DNA from: Lachnospiraceae bacterium
GTDB taxonomy: Bacteria; Bacillota; Clostridia; Lachnospirales; Lachnospiraceae
NCBI GenBank assembly: GCA_022792535.1
Contig: JAAWBG010000024.1
Span: 59,436 to 123,435 of the forward strand
DNA length: 64,000 nucleotides
Direction: 5' to 3'
The notes beneath the pieces were generated by a model. It made no database searches. It was not told the DNA's origin and saw only the letters and a program-made list of their open reading frames with translations. The position numbers were made by a program, and so were the translations under genes. This document shows, piece by piece, positions 1-7,157 of the stretch (position 1 is its first letter; the number at the start of each line of letters is the position of its first letter).

Positions 1-2
1 TC

Positions 3-1172
3 AATACCATGGACGAGGCCGATACCATGGGATTTGATACAGATGAGGATATTCTTGATCCAGCGGATGTGATGGCTGATATGGAGGAGAATCCTTTGTC
101 AGAAGAGGAAAGTATGCCGGAAGATGAGATAGCATCTATGGCTCAGGAATTGGTAAAGGAGATCAGCGATCTGGGACTTGAGAGCAACGAGGAGATTGAG
201 AAGAAAAACGACCAGTCAGAGTTGGATCATCTGCTGACAGAGGAAGTGGAAGAAGAAGCTTCAAAAGGAAAAAAGGGGAAGAAAAAAGGAAAAAAAGAGA
301 AAGACCCAGATGGAAAGAAACCTGGATTTTTCAAAAGGTTATCCCTGGCTCTGTTTGGAGAAGATGAAGAGGAACTGGAAGAGGAAGGTTCCAATGAGAA
401 GATTCCAGAGATTGGTGAGATTGACAATATATCAGAAGAGAATATGGATATATTGAGAGAGCTGGAAGAGAAGAAAAATAAGCCGGAAGAGGACGCTAAG
501 GCAAAGAAAGCTCAGAAAAAGAGGGAAAAGGCAGAAAAGAAAGCTCAGAAGAAGAAAGAAAAGGCTGAGAAAAAAGAACAGAAGAAGAAAGAAAAGCAGG
601 CGAAACCCAAAAAAGAGAAGAAGGAAAAGAAGCCTAAGGTTGTGGAGAAGACCAAGCCCCTTCCAAAGGGACCAGTATTTTTAATTCTGCTGATAGGAGC
701 CTCCCTGGTACTTCTGATCAATCTGGTTACCAATCAGGTTGGTTATATCACAGCGGTCAATGAGGCAGAGAGTTATTACGATCAGGGCGATTATGTAGAG
801 GCTTACACTTGTTTTACCCAAGGCGCTAAAGTAAAGAAAGCAGATGAAGAATTGTATCATAAGGCCAAATATACCGCATACGTTCAACAGCAGCTTCGAA
901 ATTATAAAATGTACCAGGAACAGGAAATGCATACAGAGGCGTTGAACGCTTTGATCTGCGGAGTTGGAAGATACGATAAAAATGTCTCAGACGCAGTGAA
1001 GGCGGGAGCCTCTGCAGAATATGATAAGATGATTGCAGAGTTGGAACAGCTTTTGTCTGAAAATTATAAGATGACATTAGATCAGGCAAGGGAACTCTAT
1101 AGTATTCATGAGAGAGATGATTTTACGTATGCATTGTATGATATTATAGAAGAACTGGGACTTTTGGAATAA
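3..1172 (+). CDS. Lysine-rich single-pass membrane protein, 5' end probably outside window
   Basis: Not recognised as a named family. The frame is open to the window edge, so the first visible ATG (position 9) need not be the true start. Counted from that ATG, residues 1-60 are acidic, 90-225 are a long Lys/Glu/Ala-rich segment likely to be charged helix or coiled coil, about 225-245 form one hydrophobic membrane segment, and the C-terminal ~140 residues look helical and TPR-like, with motifs such as YYDQGDYVEAYTCF. The stop lies 20 bases before hisH, so the two may be co-transcribed. A function in histidine synthesis is not implied. Real gene: sure. Role: unknown. Confidence 0.8.
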   Translation, partial: NTMDEADTMGFDTDEDILDPADVMADMEENPLSEEESMPEDEIASMAQELVKEISDLGLESNEEIEKKNDQSELDHLLTEEVEEEASKGKKGKKKGKKEKDPDGKKPGFFKRLSLALFGEDEEELEEEGSNEKIPEIGEIDNISEENMDILRELEEKKNKPEEDAKAKKAQKKREKAEKKAQKKKEKAEKKEQKKKEKQAKPKKEKKEKKPKVVEKTKPLPKGPVFLILLIGASLVLLINLVTNQVGYITAVNEAESYYDQGDYVEAYTCFTQGAKVKKADEELYHKAKYTAYVQQQLRNYKMYQEQEMHTEALNALICGVGRYDKNVSDAVKAGASAEYDKMIAELEQLLSENYKMTLDQARELYSIHERDDFTYALYDIIEELGLLE

Positions 1173-1192
1173 CCGAAAGAAAGGACAGCGGC

Positions 1193-1807
1193 ATGATAGC
1201 AATTATTGATTATGATGCGGGCAACCTGAAAAGTGTAGAGAAGGCTTTGAAATTTCTGGGAGAGGAAAGTTTGATCACCAGAGATTTCAGAGAGATTTTG
1301 GCGGCAGATAAGGTAATCCTTCCAGGTGTGGGAGCTTTTGGCGAAGCCATGGATCAGCTGAAAAAGTTTGAACTGGATAAAGTGATTCATGAGGTGGTGG
1401 ACAGACAGACTCCTTTTTTAGGAATTTGTTTGGGATTACAGCTGTTGTTTGCAGGAAGTGAGGAAAACAGCGGTGTAGAGGGCCTGCATGTTCTGGATGG
1501 AAAGATTCTTAAGATACCGGATCAGCCTGGCCTTAAGATTCCTCATATCGGCTGGAATTCGCTGCATCTTAAGAATCAGGGAAGATTGTTTCAGGGAATT
1601 TCAGAGGGCGCTTTTGTATATTTTGTACATTCTTTCTATCTGCAGGCAGAAGAGGAGCGGATTGTGAAGGCATCTGCAGACTATAGTGTGAACATCCATG
1701 CTTCTGTGGAACAGAAGAATGTATTTGCCTGTCAGTTTCATCCAGAAAAAAGCAGCAGGGTAGGTATGCAGATTTTACGGAACTTTGCAAAGTTGGAAGA
1801 GGTGTGA
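1193..1807 (+). CDS. hisH: Imidazole glycerol phosphate synthase, glutaminase subunit HisH
   Basis: Class I glutamine amidotransferase subunit that releases ammonia from glutamine and channels it to HisF in step 5 of histidine biosynthesis. The 204-aa length is normal. The nucleophile motif [11 protein letters not shown] places Cys79, and FHPEKS near residues 182-187 supplies the His and Glu of the triad. The oxyanion-loop region PGVGAFG is at 44-50. A ribosome-binding site (GAAAGGACAGC) precedes the ATG. hisF starts one base after the stop, so translation is probably coupled. No other his genes are visible here, so the rest of the pathway would be elsewhere or to the left. Confidence 0.97.
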   Translation: MIAIIDYDAGNLKSVEKALKFLGEESLITRDFREILAADKVILPGVGAFGEAMDQLKKFELDKVIHEVVDRQTPFLGICLGLQLLFAGSEENSGVEGLHVLDGKILKIPDQPGLKIPHIGWNSLHLKNQGRLFQGISEGAFVYFVHSFYLQAEEERIVKASADYSVNIHASVEQKNVFACQFHPEKSSRVGMQILRNFAKLEEV

Positions 1808-1808
1808 C

Positions 1809-2570
1809 ATGTTTACGAAGAGAATCATTCCCTGTCTGGATGTACATAATGGACGAGTGGTAAAAGGTGTAAATTTTGTGGACCTAAAAGACGCGGGGGA
1901 TCCTGTGGCAGTTGCAGCAGCCTATGACAAGGCTGGGGCAGATGAAGTGGTATTTTTAGATATCACTGCTTCGTCAGACGCCAGAAACACCGTGGTGGAT
2001 ATGGTGCGCAGAGTGGCAGAGACGGTGTTTATTCCTTTTACCGTAGGCGGAGGTATCCGTACCACCGAAGACTTTAAAGCATTGCTGCGGGAAGGGGCAG
2101 ATAAGATTTCTATCAACTCCTCAGCCATCAATACGCCGGAGCTGATCAGCGACGCTGCAGACAAATTTGGAAGCCAATGTGTGGTGGTTGCAATCGACGC
2201 CAAAAGGCGGGAAGATGGAAAGGGATGGAATGTCTACAAAAATGGCGGCAGAATTGATACTGGGCTGGACGCAGTAGAATGGGCAATGCAGGCTGATAAG
2301 TTGGGAGCAGGTGAGATTCTGCTGACCAGTATGGATTGTGACGGCACAAAAGGGGGATATGATCTTGCTCTTACCAGAATGATTTCTGATCATGTTTCCA
2401 TACCAGTGATTGCATCCGGCGGTGCAGGAACAGAAGAACATTTTTATGAGGCCCTTACAGAAGGCGGCGCGGATGCAGCTTTGGCAGCGTCCCTTTTTCA
2501 CTACAAAGAATTGGAAATTATAGAATTAAAAAAATATCTGGCTCAGAGAAAAGTGCCAGTGCGTTTGTGA
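1809..2570 (+). CDS. hisF: Imidazole glycerol phosphate synthase, cyclase subunit HisF
   Basis: TIM-barrel cyclase that converts PRFAR plus HisH-derived ammonia to imidazole glycerol phosphate and AICAR. The start at 1809 gives the canonical N-terminus [20 protein letters not shown]. An upstream in-frame ATG at 1785 lies inside hisH and is unlikely to be used. The general acid/base residues Asp11 (in CLDVHNG) and Asp130 (in VVAIDAKRR) are both present, with phosphate-binding segments TVGGGIR and IASGGAGT. The length of 253 aa is typical. A Rho-independent terminator follows at 2582. Confidence 0.97.
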   Translation: MFTKRIIPCLDVHNGRVVKGVNFVDLKDAGDPVAVAAAYDKAGADEVVFLDITASSDARNTVVDMVRRVAETVFIPFTVGGGIRTTEDFKALLREGADKISINSSAINTPELISDAADKFGSQCVVVAIDAKRREDGKGWNVYKNGGRIDTGLDAVEWAMQADKLGAGEILLTSMDCDGTKGGYDLALTRMISDHVSIPVIASGGAGTEEHFYEALTEGGADAALAASLFHYKELEIIELKKYLAQRKVPVRL

Positions 2571-2581
2571 CAGACGAATTG

Positions 2582-2612
2582 CAAATCCTCCGGTTGGGGG
2601 ATTTGTTTGTTA
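2582..2612 (+). terminator. Rho-independent terminator after hisH-hisF
   Basis: Stem CAAATCC(T)CC pairs with GG(G)GGATTTG across a short GGTTG loop, followed by a T-rich tract (TTTGTTATCTT). It begins 12 bases after the hisF stop. Confidence 0.75.
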
Positions 2613-2615
2613 TCT

Positions 2616-2747
2616 TATAGGATTCGGGTGTCAAAAGCACCTTTGGTGCTACGCTCATCCCATATATTGTTATTGCAAACAAGTTTGCACATCAATATAT
2701 GGGATAGAGCGGGTGCGCCGCACCCTTTTGACACTCGAATCCTTATA
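2616..2747. repeat. Imperfect palindromic element able to fold as a cloverleaf (MITE- or REP-like)
   Basis: Outer arms GGATTCGGGTGTCAAAAG (2620-2637) and CTTTTGACACTCGAATCC (2725-2742) pair fully, allowing one G-U. Inside them are two side hairpins, GCACC-TTT-GGTGC and GGGTGC-GCC-GCACCC. A middle stem pairs ATCCCATATATTG with CAATATATGGGAT, and TGCAAAC-AA-GTTTGCA is an apical hairpin. No ORF is present. The hierarchical pairing suggests a mobile palindromic repeat or structured RNA. Only one copy is seen in this window, so repetitive status is untested. Confidence 0.7.
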
Positions 2748-2841
2748 GGAAATTTCTTTGGATTTTTTATAAAATAGCAAAACAGTTGAGCGCGCTTGCA
2801 CAAGAGGAAAAATTTAACATAAGAAGAAGGGAGAAAATACA

Positions 2842-3516
2842 ATGGGAATGCTGAAAAATGATTGGGTGGAGGCCATTGGGGAGGAATTTAAAAAGCCTTA
2901 TTATGCCAAATTATATCAATTTGTGAAGGAGGAGTATAACACAAGGGTAATTTATCCTCCAGCAGACGATATTTTTAATGCGCTGCACCTAACGCCTTTA
3001 AGTAAAGTAAAAGTGCTGATTTTAGGACAGGACCCCTATCACAACCAGGGGCAGGCTCATGGGCTCTGCTTTTCCGTGAAACCGGAGGTGGAGATTCCTC
3101 CTTCTCTGGAAAATATTTATAAAGAGCTGAAAGAAGATCTAGGCTGTGAGATTCCAAACAATGGTTATCTTGTGAAATGGGCAGAGCAGGGCGTACTTAT
3201 GCTGAACACAGTGCTTACTGTTCGGGCGCATCAGGCTAATTCCCATCAAGGCCAGGGATGGGAGCAGTTTACAGATGCGATTATTCATGCAGTAAATGAG
3301 CAGGATAGACCGATTGTATCCATGTTGTGGGGAAGACCGGCACAAAGCAAGAGTTCCATGTTGACAAATTCAAAACATTTGATTTTGAAGGCACCTCATC
3401 CAAGCCCTTTGTCTGCTTATCGGGGATTCTTTGGATGTAAACATTTCAGTCAGGCCAATGAATTTTTAAAAGCAAATGGCCAGGAGCCAATTGACTGGCA
3501 GATTGAAAACTTATAA
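2842..3516 (+). CDS. ung: Uracil-DNA glycosylase, family 1
   Basis: Excises uracil from DNA arising by cytosine deamination or dUMP incorporation, starting base-excision repair. The 224-aa product has the water-activating motif GQDPYH at 62-67, with Asp64 as the catalytic residue, and the C-terminal Leu-loop motif HPSPLSAYRGFFG with its catalytic His. The uracil-binding LMLNTVLTV segment is also clear. The ATG at 2842 follows GAAGGGAG with good spacing; a second ATG lies two codons on. It is a monocistronic-looking gene between a palindromic element and a decayed gene. Confidence 0.97.
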   Translation: MGMLKNDWVEAIGEEFKKPYYAKLYQFVKEEYNTRVIYPPADDIFNALHLTPLSKVKVLILGQDPYHNQGQAHGLCFSVKPEVEIPPSLENIYKELKEDLGCEIPNNGYLVKWAEQGVLMLNTVLTVRAHQANSHQGQGWEQFTDAIIHAVNEQDRPIVSMLWGRPAQSKSSMLTNSKHLILKAPHPSPLSAYRGFFGCKHFSQANEFLKANGQEPIDWQIENL

Positions 3517-3540
3517 AAAGGAAAGAGTGAAAGGTTTAGA

Positions 3541-3645
3541 ATGATTCAACTATTTGAGATTGGTGAAGAAAATTGGATGGAGGTTGCAGCCCTAAGCGTC
3601 AGGGAAGAACAGAAAAAGAAAGTGTTCCCGACTGTCGGAATTTGA
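3541..3645 (+). pseudogene. N-terminal remnant of a GNAT acetyltransferase
   Basis: The 34-codon frame begins MIQLFEIGEENWMEV and continues with a LSVREEQKKKVFPTVG-like stretch before TGA. This resembles the N-terminus of spermidine/spermine-type GNAT N-acetyltransferases (pattern of Trp, then L.VREEQ..FV). The acetyl-CoA-binding core is absent and the next gene begins 39 bases later, so the body has been deleted. It could alternatively be a real tiny peptide, but the family resemblance favours decay. Confidence 0.55.
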
Positions 3646-3684
3646 TGTACCATTTTGTATCATAAGATCAGGGAGGGTGAAAGT

Positions 3685-4329
3685 ATGGTAAATGAAAAAT
3701 ATATGGAATATTTAACATATGTGAAGGAATATCTTACCAGAAATCACGGAATTGTTTCGCCAAATCCGAAGCATCCTTTTCGTTCTCGGTTTCAGCACAC
3801 GATCCGGGTTTTGCATTGGTGCTTCCGGCTGGCAGATGATATGGAGAAGATTGATCCAGAGGTTTTATATACAGCGGCTATTTTTCATGATATTGGATAT
3901 GCGGATCATGAGAATGATCATCATGCCCTCCGCAGTGGGAGAGCATTTCATGAATATGCAAAAGCGCACAATATGGAAGAAAATTTTCGAAATAGAGTGG
4001 AGCGTCTGATCTATGCCCATTCCAACAAAGAACTGTTAAAAAGATCAGATACGGAATTAGAACTTGTCTTGCTGCTGGAGGCAGATCTCTTAGATGAAGA
4101 AGGCGCTATGGGGGTTGTGTGGGATTGTATGACAATGGGAAATGTTCATGCTTCCAGTTATGCGGCGGCCTATGATCATATTATGAAAAATTCGAATAAA
4201 GAAGAAGAGAATCCAATGGTAACAGAAAAGGCTAAAGCTTTTTGGGAAGAAAAGAAGCAGGTTGCGGCCAAATTTGCAGAATTACTGGCAAAAGATCTGA
4301 TGATAGGCAGTCCTTATTTTGATTTGTAG
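3685..4329 (+). CDS. HD-domain metal-dependent phosphohydrolase
   Basis: A 214-aa HD-superfamily protein. Metal ligands are visible as FQHTIRV (His38), IFHDIGY (His68-Asp69) and the distal Asp in LLLEADLLDEEG. Members of this small soluble group act on nucleotides or other phosphoesters, but the substrate cannot be read from sequence. The start at 3685 was chosen because GGGAGGGTG lies directly upstream; the longer in-frame start at 3655 has no ribosome-binding site. It is flanked by a GNAT remnant and by the Mrp ATPase, and shows no obvious operon partner. Confidence 0.85.
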   Translation: MVNEKYMEYLTYVKEYLTRNHGIVSPNPKHPFRSRFQHTIRVLHWCFRLADDMEKIDPEVLYTAAIFHDIGYADHENDHHALRSGRAFHEYAKAHNMEENFRNRVERLIYAHSNKELLKRSDTELELVLLLEADLLDEEGAMGVVWDCMTMGNVHASSYAAAYDHIMKNSNKEEENPMVTEKAKAFWEEKKQVAAKFAELLAKDLMIGSPYFDL

Positions 4330-4393
4330 CGGCAGCGCAGGACTTTTCGGCATTATGAAATTGTAAAAGGCGAAAATTCAAGAAATTAAAAAT

Positions 4394-4422
4394 TTGACAA
4401 ATAATAAAAAGTGTTATAGCAT
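4394..4422 (+). promoter_or_regulatory. Possible sigma-A promoter upstream of the Mrp-type gene
   Basis: A perfect -35 TTGACA at 4394-4399 is followed by a weak -10 region (TATAGC or TAGCAT around 4415-4422) at 15-17 bp. It is about 50 bases upstream of the chosen start at 4469. The strong -35 is the main evidence. Confidence 0.4.
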
Positions 4423-4468
4423 AAAAAAATATGATAAGTACTCTTATGATAAAACAGGAGGAATCGAA

Positions 4469-5317
4469 ATGGCAGAAAATAAGGAATGCAGCAGCGCTTC
4501 AAGCTGTTCAAGAGAAAGTTGTGAAGGCTGCCCAAGCCACAATGGAGGAGCGCCTCAAAATTTTCAGGAGGAGGCGAATCCTTTTTCCAGTGTAAAAAAG
4601 GTAATCGGCGTTGTCAGTGGAAAAGGCGGAGTGGGAAAATCCTTTGTGACTGCCTCTCTTGCATCAGCAATGAGAAGGCAGGGATACGAAGTGGGTATTT
4701 TAGACGCGGATATTACAGGGCCCTCTATTCCTAAAATGTTCGGCGTGCATGGTCCGGCAGAAGGAAGCGATATGGGACTGTTTCCCATTCCAGGACAAGA
4801 CGGCACGAAAATCATGTCTTTGAACCTATTGGTGGAGGATGAGGAATCACCAGTGGTATGGCGGGGGCCGATCATTGCTTCTACTGTAAAACAATTTTGG
4901 CATGATGTATATTGGGGGGATCTGGACTATTTATTTGTGGACATGCCGCCAGGAACCGGTGATGTACCGCTGACAGTTTTTCAATCCCTTCCGGTAGATG
5001 GGATTGTGATTGTCACATCTCCTCAGGAATTAGTGCAATTGATTGTAAAAAAAGCCATCAATATGGCAGGAATGATGAGTATTCCAGTACTTGGAATTGT
5101 GGAAAATTATAGTTTCTTGAGATGCCCGGATTGTGGAAAAGAGATTAAAATTTTTGGGGAAAGCCATCTGGAAGAAGTGAGCGATGAGCTGAAGCTTCCG
5201 ATTTTAGGAAAAATGCCTTTGGAGCCAGAGTATGCAAAATTAGCAGATGAAGGTAATTTTCATAAGGTAGAGAATCTCTATTTAGAAAAAGCCTTGGAAA
5301 AAATAAAAAATTTATAG
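4469..5317 (+). CDS. Mrp/NBP35-type iron-sulfur carrier P-loop ATPase
   Basis: A 282-aa deviant-Walker-A ATPase of the Mrp/ApbC/NBP35 family, which binds and transfers [4Fe-4S] clusters. The P-loop is GKGGVGKS (51-58), switch motifs include DADITGPSIPKMF and DMPPGTGD, and the cluster-binding CPDC lies near residue 210. The N-terminus has four cysteines (7, 13, 18, 21) ending in CEGC, reminiscent of the NBP35 N-terminal ferredoxin-like motif. The start at 4469 follows ACAGGAGGAA; the longer frame to 4394 overlaps a promoter-like sequence. The gene ends at a strong terminator. Confidence 0.93.
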   Translation: MAENKECSSASSCSRESCEGCPSHNGGAPQNFQEEANPFSSVKKVIGVVSGKGGVGKSFVTASLASAMRRQGYEVGILDADITGPSIPKMFGVHGPAEGSDMGLFPIPGQDGTKIMSLNLLVEDEESPVVWRGPIIASTVKQFWHDVYWGDLDYLFVDMPPGTGDVPLTVFQSLPVDGIVIVTSPQELVQLIVKKAINMAGMMSIPVLGIVENYSFLRCPDCGKEIKIFGESHLEEVSDELKLPILGKMPLEPEYAKLADEGNFHKVENLYLEKALEKIKNL

Positions 5318-5333
5318 TGTTTTGACATCTAAA

Positions 5334-5376
5334 AGCCTTGTGGAAAGCGGGATTGCTTTCCCAAGGCTGATTTTTT
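5334..5376 (+). terminator. Rho-independent terminator after the Mrp-type gene
   Basis: AGCCTTG(T)GGAAAGC pairs with GCTTTCC(.)CAAGGCT over a six-base loop, followed by GATTTTTT. Stem of 14 bp, 17 bases past the stop. Confidence 0.88.
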
Positions 5377-5423
5377 GGACAAAAACTTTGTGGAAGATGC
5401 ATAATTGCTTTTTTCAAAAACAA

Positions 5424-5533
5424 GGGTTACAATAGCCCTACAGAAAAGATTTCTGTAATCTAACCGCTGATATTTCTTTATCAGCGCATACAATCTTTTT
5501 ATTTCTGCATAAGAATGAATTTGTATCATTCTT
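5424..5533. other. Array of four consecutive small hairpins in the leader of the Tad-like locus
   Basis: The 372-base gap between the Mrp gene and the first mini-pilin gene contains no ORF but four short inverted repeats in a row: GGG...CCC (5424-5438), TACAGAAA-AGA-TTTCTGTA (5439-5457), CGCTGATA-TTTCTT-TATCAGCG (5465-5486) and AAGAATGA...TCATTCTT (5511-5533). Three have perfect 8-bp arms. It may be a structured 5' leader or regulatory RNA for the downstream operon. No known riboswitch class was recognised. Confidence 0.5.
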
Positions 5534-5689
5534 AGTCAATTGGCATTTATGAACAATAAGTTCAATCATACCTATCTAGGTGTCCCTATAAGGCTGTCTG
5601 TCATTTTATAAGGGATGAGTTCTGCCAATTTCAATGCATGAAGACAATAAAATAGTGGATAGTTCTGTCCGCAGAAAGGAGGGAACAAG

Positions 5690-5851
5690 GTGAAGGTTAT
5701 TTTTGAGGAGTACAGCGGCATCATTATCACAGCAGTGGCAATCATTGCTTTGATTGCAGTGGTCAGTCTTTTGTTGGCTGCAGAAGGCCCTGTCCACAAT
5801 GCGTTTGTAGATTTGATTGATGCTTTGTTTTCAAAAACGAACGTTTCCTGA
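5690..5851 (+). CDS. Mini-pilin-like hydrophobic peptide 1 (53 aa)
   Basis: Too short for usual gene calling but well supported by AAGGAGGG seven bases before a GTG start. The product begins MKVIFEEYSG and continues as one hydrophobic helix (about residues 10-32) with a short C-terminal tail. The opening M-[K/R]-x-I-x-E-E-[Y/F] recurs in two other small genes of this locus (9048 and 9238). The Glu-Tyr pair just before the hydrophobic helix resembles the mature N-terminus of Flp/Tad pilins, but with almost no leader. It is first in the locus, upstream of the ATPase. Role as a pilin-like subunit is inferred. Confidence 0.72.
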   Translation: MKVIFEEYSGIIITAVAIIALIAVVSLLLAAEGPVHNAFVDLIDALFSKTNVS

Positions 5852-5853
5852 GA

Positions 5854-5979
5854 AGCTGCCAGGGGAAAGTCTGCAGTAACTTTAGGCAGCCTGAGTAATT
5901 CTGACATGAATACGAAGGATACAGGAGTGATAAAATCTGCAGTAATTTTGGGCAGCCTGGGAATAGAGAACGGGCTGCC
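5854..5979 (+). promoter_or_regulatory. Direct repeat and stem-loops between mini-pilin 1 and the ATPase gene
   Basis: A ~24-base unit TCTGCAGTAA[C/T]TTT[A/G]GGCAGCCTG occurs twice, at about 5869 and 5935. The first copy can pair GGCAGC with the upstream GCTGCC. The second forms a hairpin GGGCAGCC...GGCTGCCC (5949-5979). The position directly after a probably abundant small gene suggests partial termination or mRNA processing that sets unequal expression of pilin-like peptide and ATPase. That role is inferred. Confidence 0.5.
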
Positions 5980-6043
5980 CGGTCAAACAAAAAATTCGAT
6001 TGTGGTATATCAATATAAAGAGCAAAACAGGATGGAGGAAACT

Positions 6044-7129
6044 ATGAAATATAGCTGGGAGTTGACAGAGGAAGAGTTTGGTCCTTTCTACCCATATATC
6101 CAGGATAAAGATGTAACAGATATTGACTTTAATGGGAAAACATTGTGGATTGCTGATTTGAAAAAGGGAAGATATCAGGCAGATAAGGTGATAGCAGAAG
6201 AATTTGTGGAACAGTTCACCCACCGAATTGCCAATCGTGTCAATAAACCCTTTAACAGAGCCAATAATGTGTTAGAAGCTGAGACGAATGAATTGCGGAT
6301 TAGTATTGTTCATGAGTCGGCGGCAGTGTCTGGAAGAAGTATCTGTATCCGAAAGTCTCTGCCTAAAGTCAGACATACGGTAGAAAGCATGTTAGACAGC
6401 GGATATTGTACCATTGAGACGTTAAGTTTATTGATCAATTGTGTGAAAGCAAAGATGAACTTTGCTTTTTGCGGAGAACCAGGAGTGGGAAAAACAGAAT
6501 GTGCAAAGTTTTTTTCCCGTTTTATTCCGGCAAATCAGAGGGCCATTACGATAGAAGATAACTTGGAAATGCACTTTCATGAGATCAATCCCGAGAATGA
6601 CTGTGTGGAATTGCAGGTAAGTAAAGAATTGACTTACACAGATGCAATTAAACTATGTCTTCGCCAGAATCCCAAATGGATCATTTTGTCAGAGGCCAGG
6701 TCTACGGAGGTACAATATTTGTTAGAACAATGGTCTACAGGAGTCTATGGTTTTACAACCCTGCATTTAGATGATCTGCGGAACCTGCCGGATCGGATTA
6801 TGAATATGATTGGAAGATCGAAAGATGCAGATCGTTTGGAAAATTATATTTATGAATTTATCAGTGTGGGAGTGCTGCTTCGACAACACGAAAATGATCA
6901 AGGAATGCTGGAACGATATATAGATCAGATGTGCTTTTACGATCGCCTGGAAGGAAAAAATCATATTTATATGTTAGTAGAAGATGGGAAAATGGTATCT
7001 CAGGATATTCCAGGGGATATTTTAAAACGCATGGAGCGGGCAGGAATTACAGAACCATTTCAGTGTGTAGAAACCTGCCCCTATGAACCTCTGGATGTGG
7101 AATTGGTAAAAGCCGCAAGAAATATGTAG
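6044..7129 (+). CDS. TadA/CpaF-like secretion ATPase
   Basis: A 361-aa hexameric-type ATPase of the T2SS/T4P/T4SS superfamily that would power assembly or secretion at the inner face of the membrane. Walker A is GEPGVGKT (144-151); the Asp-box region ITIEDNLE follows; the Walker B-like strand is WIILSEARSTE and the His-box region is GFTTLHLDD. An N-terminal domain with the CpaF-like INxPF/NNVLEAET pattern is present. The start at 6044 is preceded by GGAGG. A longer frame to 5906 would cover the repeat/hairpin region and is rejected. Followed 29 bases later by the TadB-TadC-like gene. Confidence 0.88.
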   Translation: MKYSWELTEEEFGPFYPYIQDKDVTDIDFNGKTLWIADLKKGRYQADKVIAEEFVEQFTHRIANRVNKPFNRANNVLEAETNELRISIVHESAAVSGRSICIRKSLPKVRHTVESMLDSGYCTIETLSLLINCVKAKMNFAFCGEPGVGKTECAKFFSRFIPANQRAITIEDNLEMHFHEINPENDCVELQVSKELTYTDAIKLCLRQNPKWIILSEARSTEVQYLLEQWSTGVYGFTTLHLDDLRNLPDRIMNMIGRSKDADRLENYIYEFISVGVLLRQHENDQGMLERYIDQMCFYDRLEGKNHIYMLVEDGKMVSQDIPGDILKRMERAGITEPFQCVETCPYEPLDVELVKAARNM

Positions 7130-7157
7130 AGAGAAGAATAAGAGAATAGGAGGGGAA

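Noticed and set aside
227..733. Minus-strand Ser/Phe-rich frames opposite the lysine-rich gene
   Set aside because: They are reverse images of Lys/Glu codons (Phe/Ser/Leu runs), a common artefact, with no ribosome-binding sites.
5906..6043. N-terminal extension of the TadA-like ATPase
   Set aside because: It would be coded by the repeat/hairpin region and has no ribosome-binding site; the start at 6044 has GGAGG and a family-like beginning.
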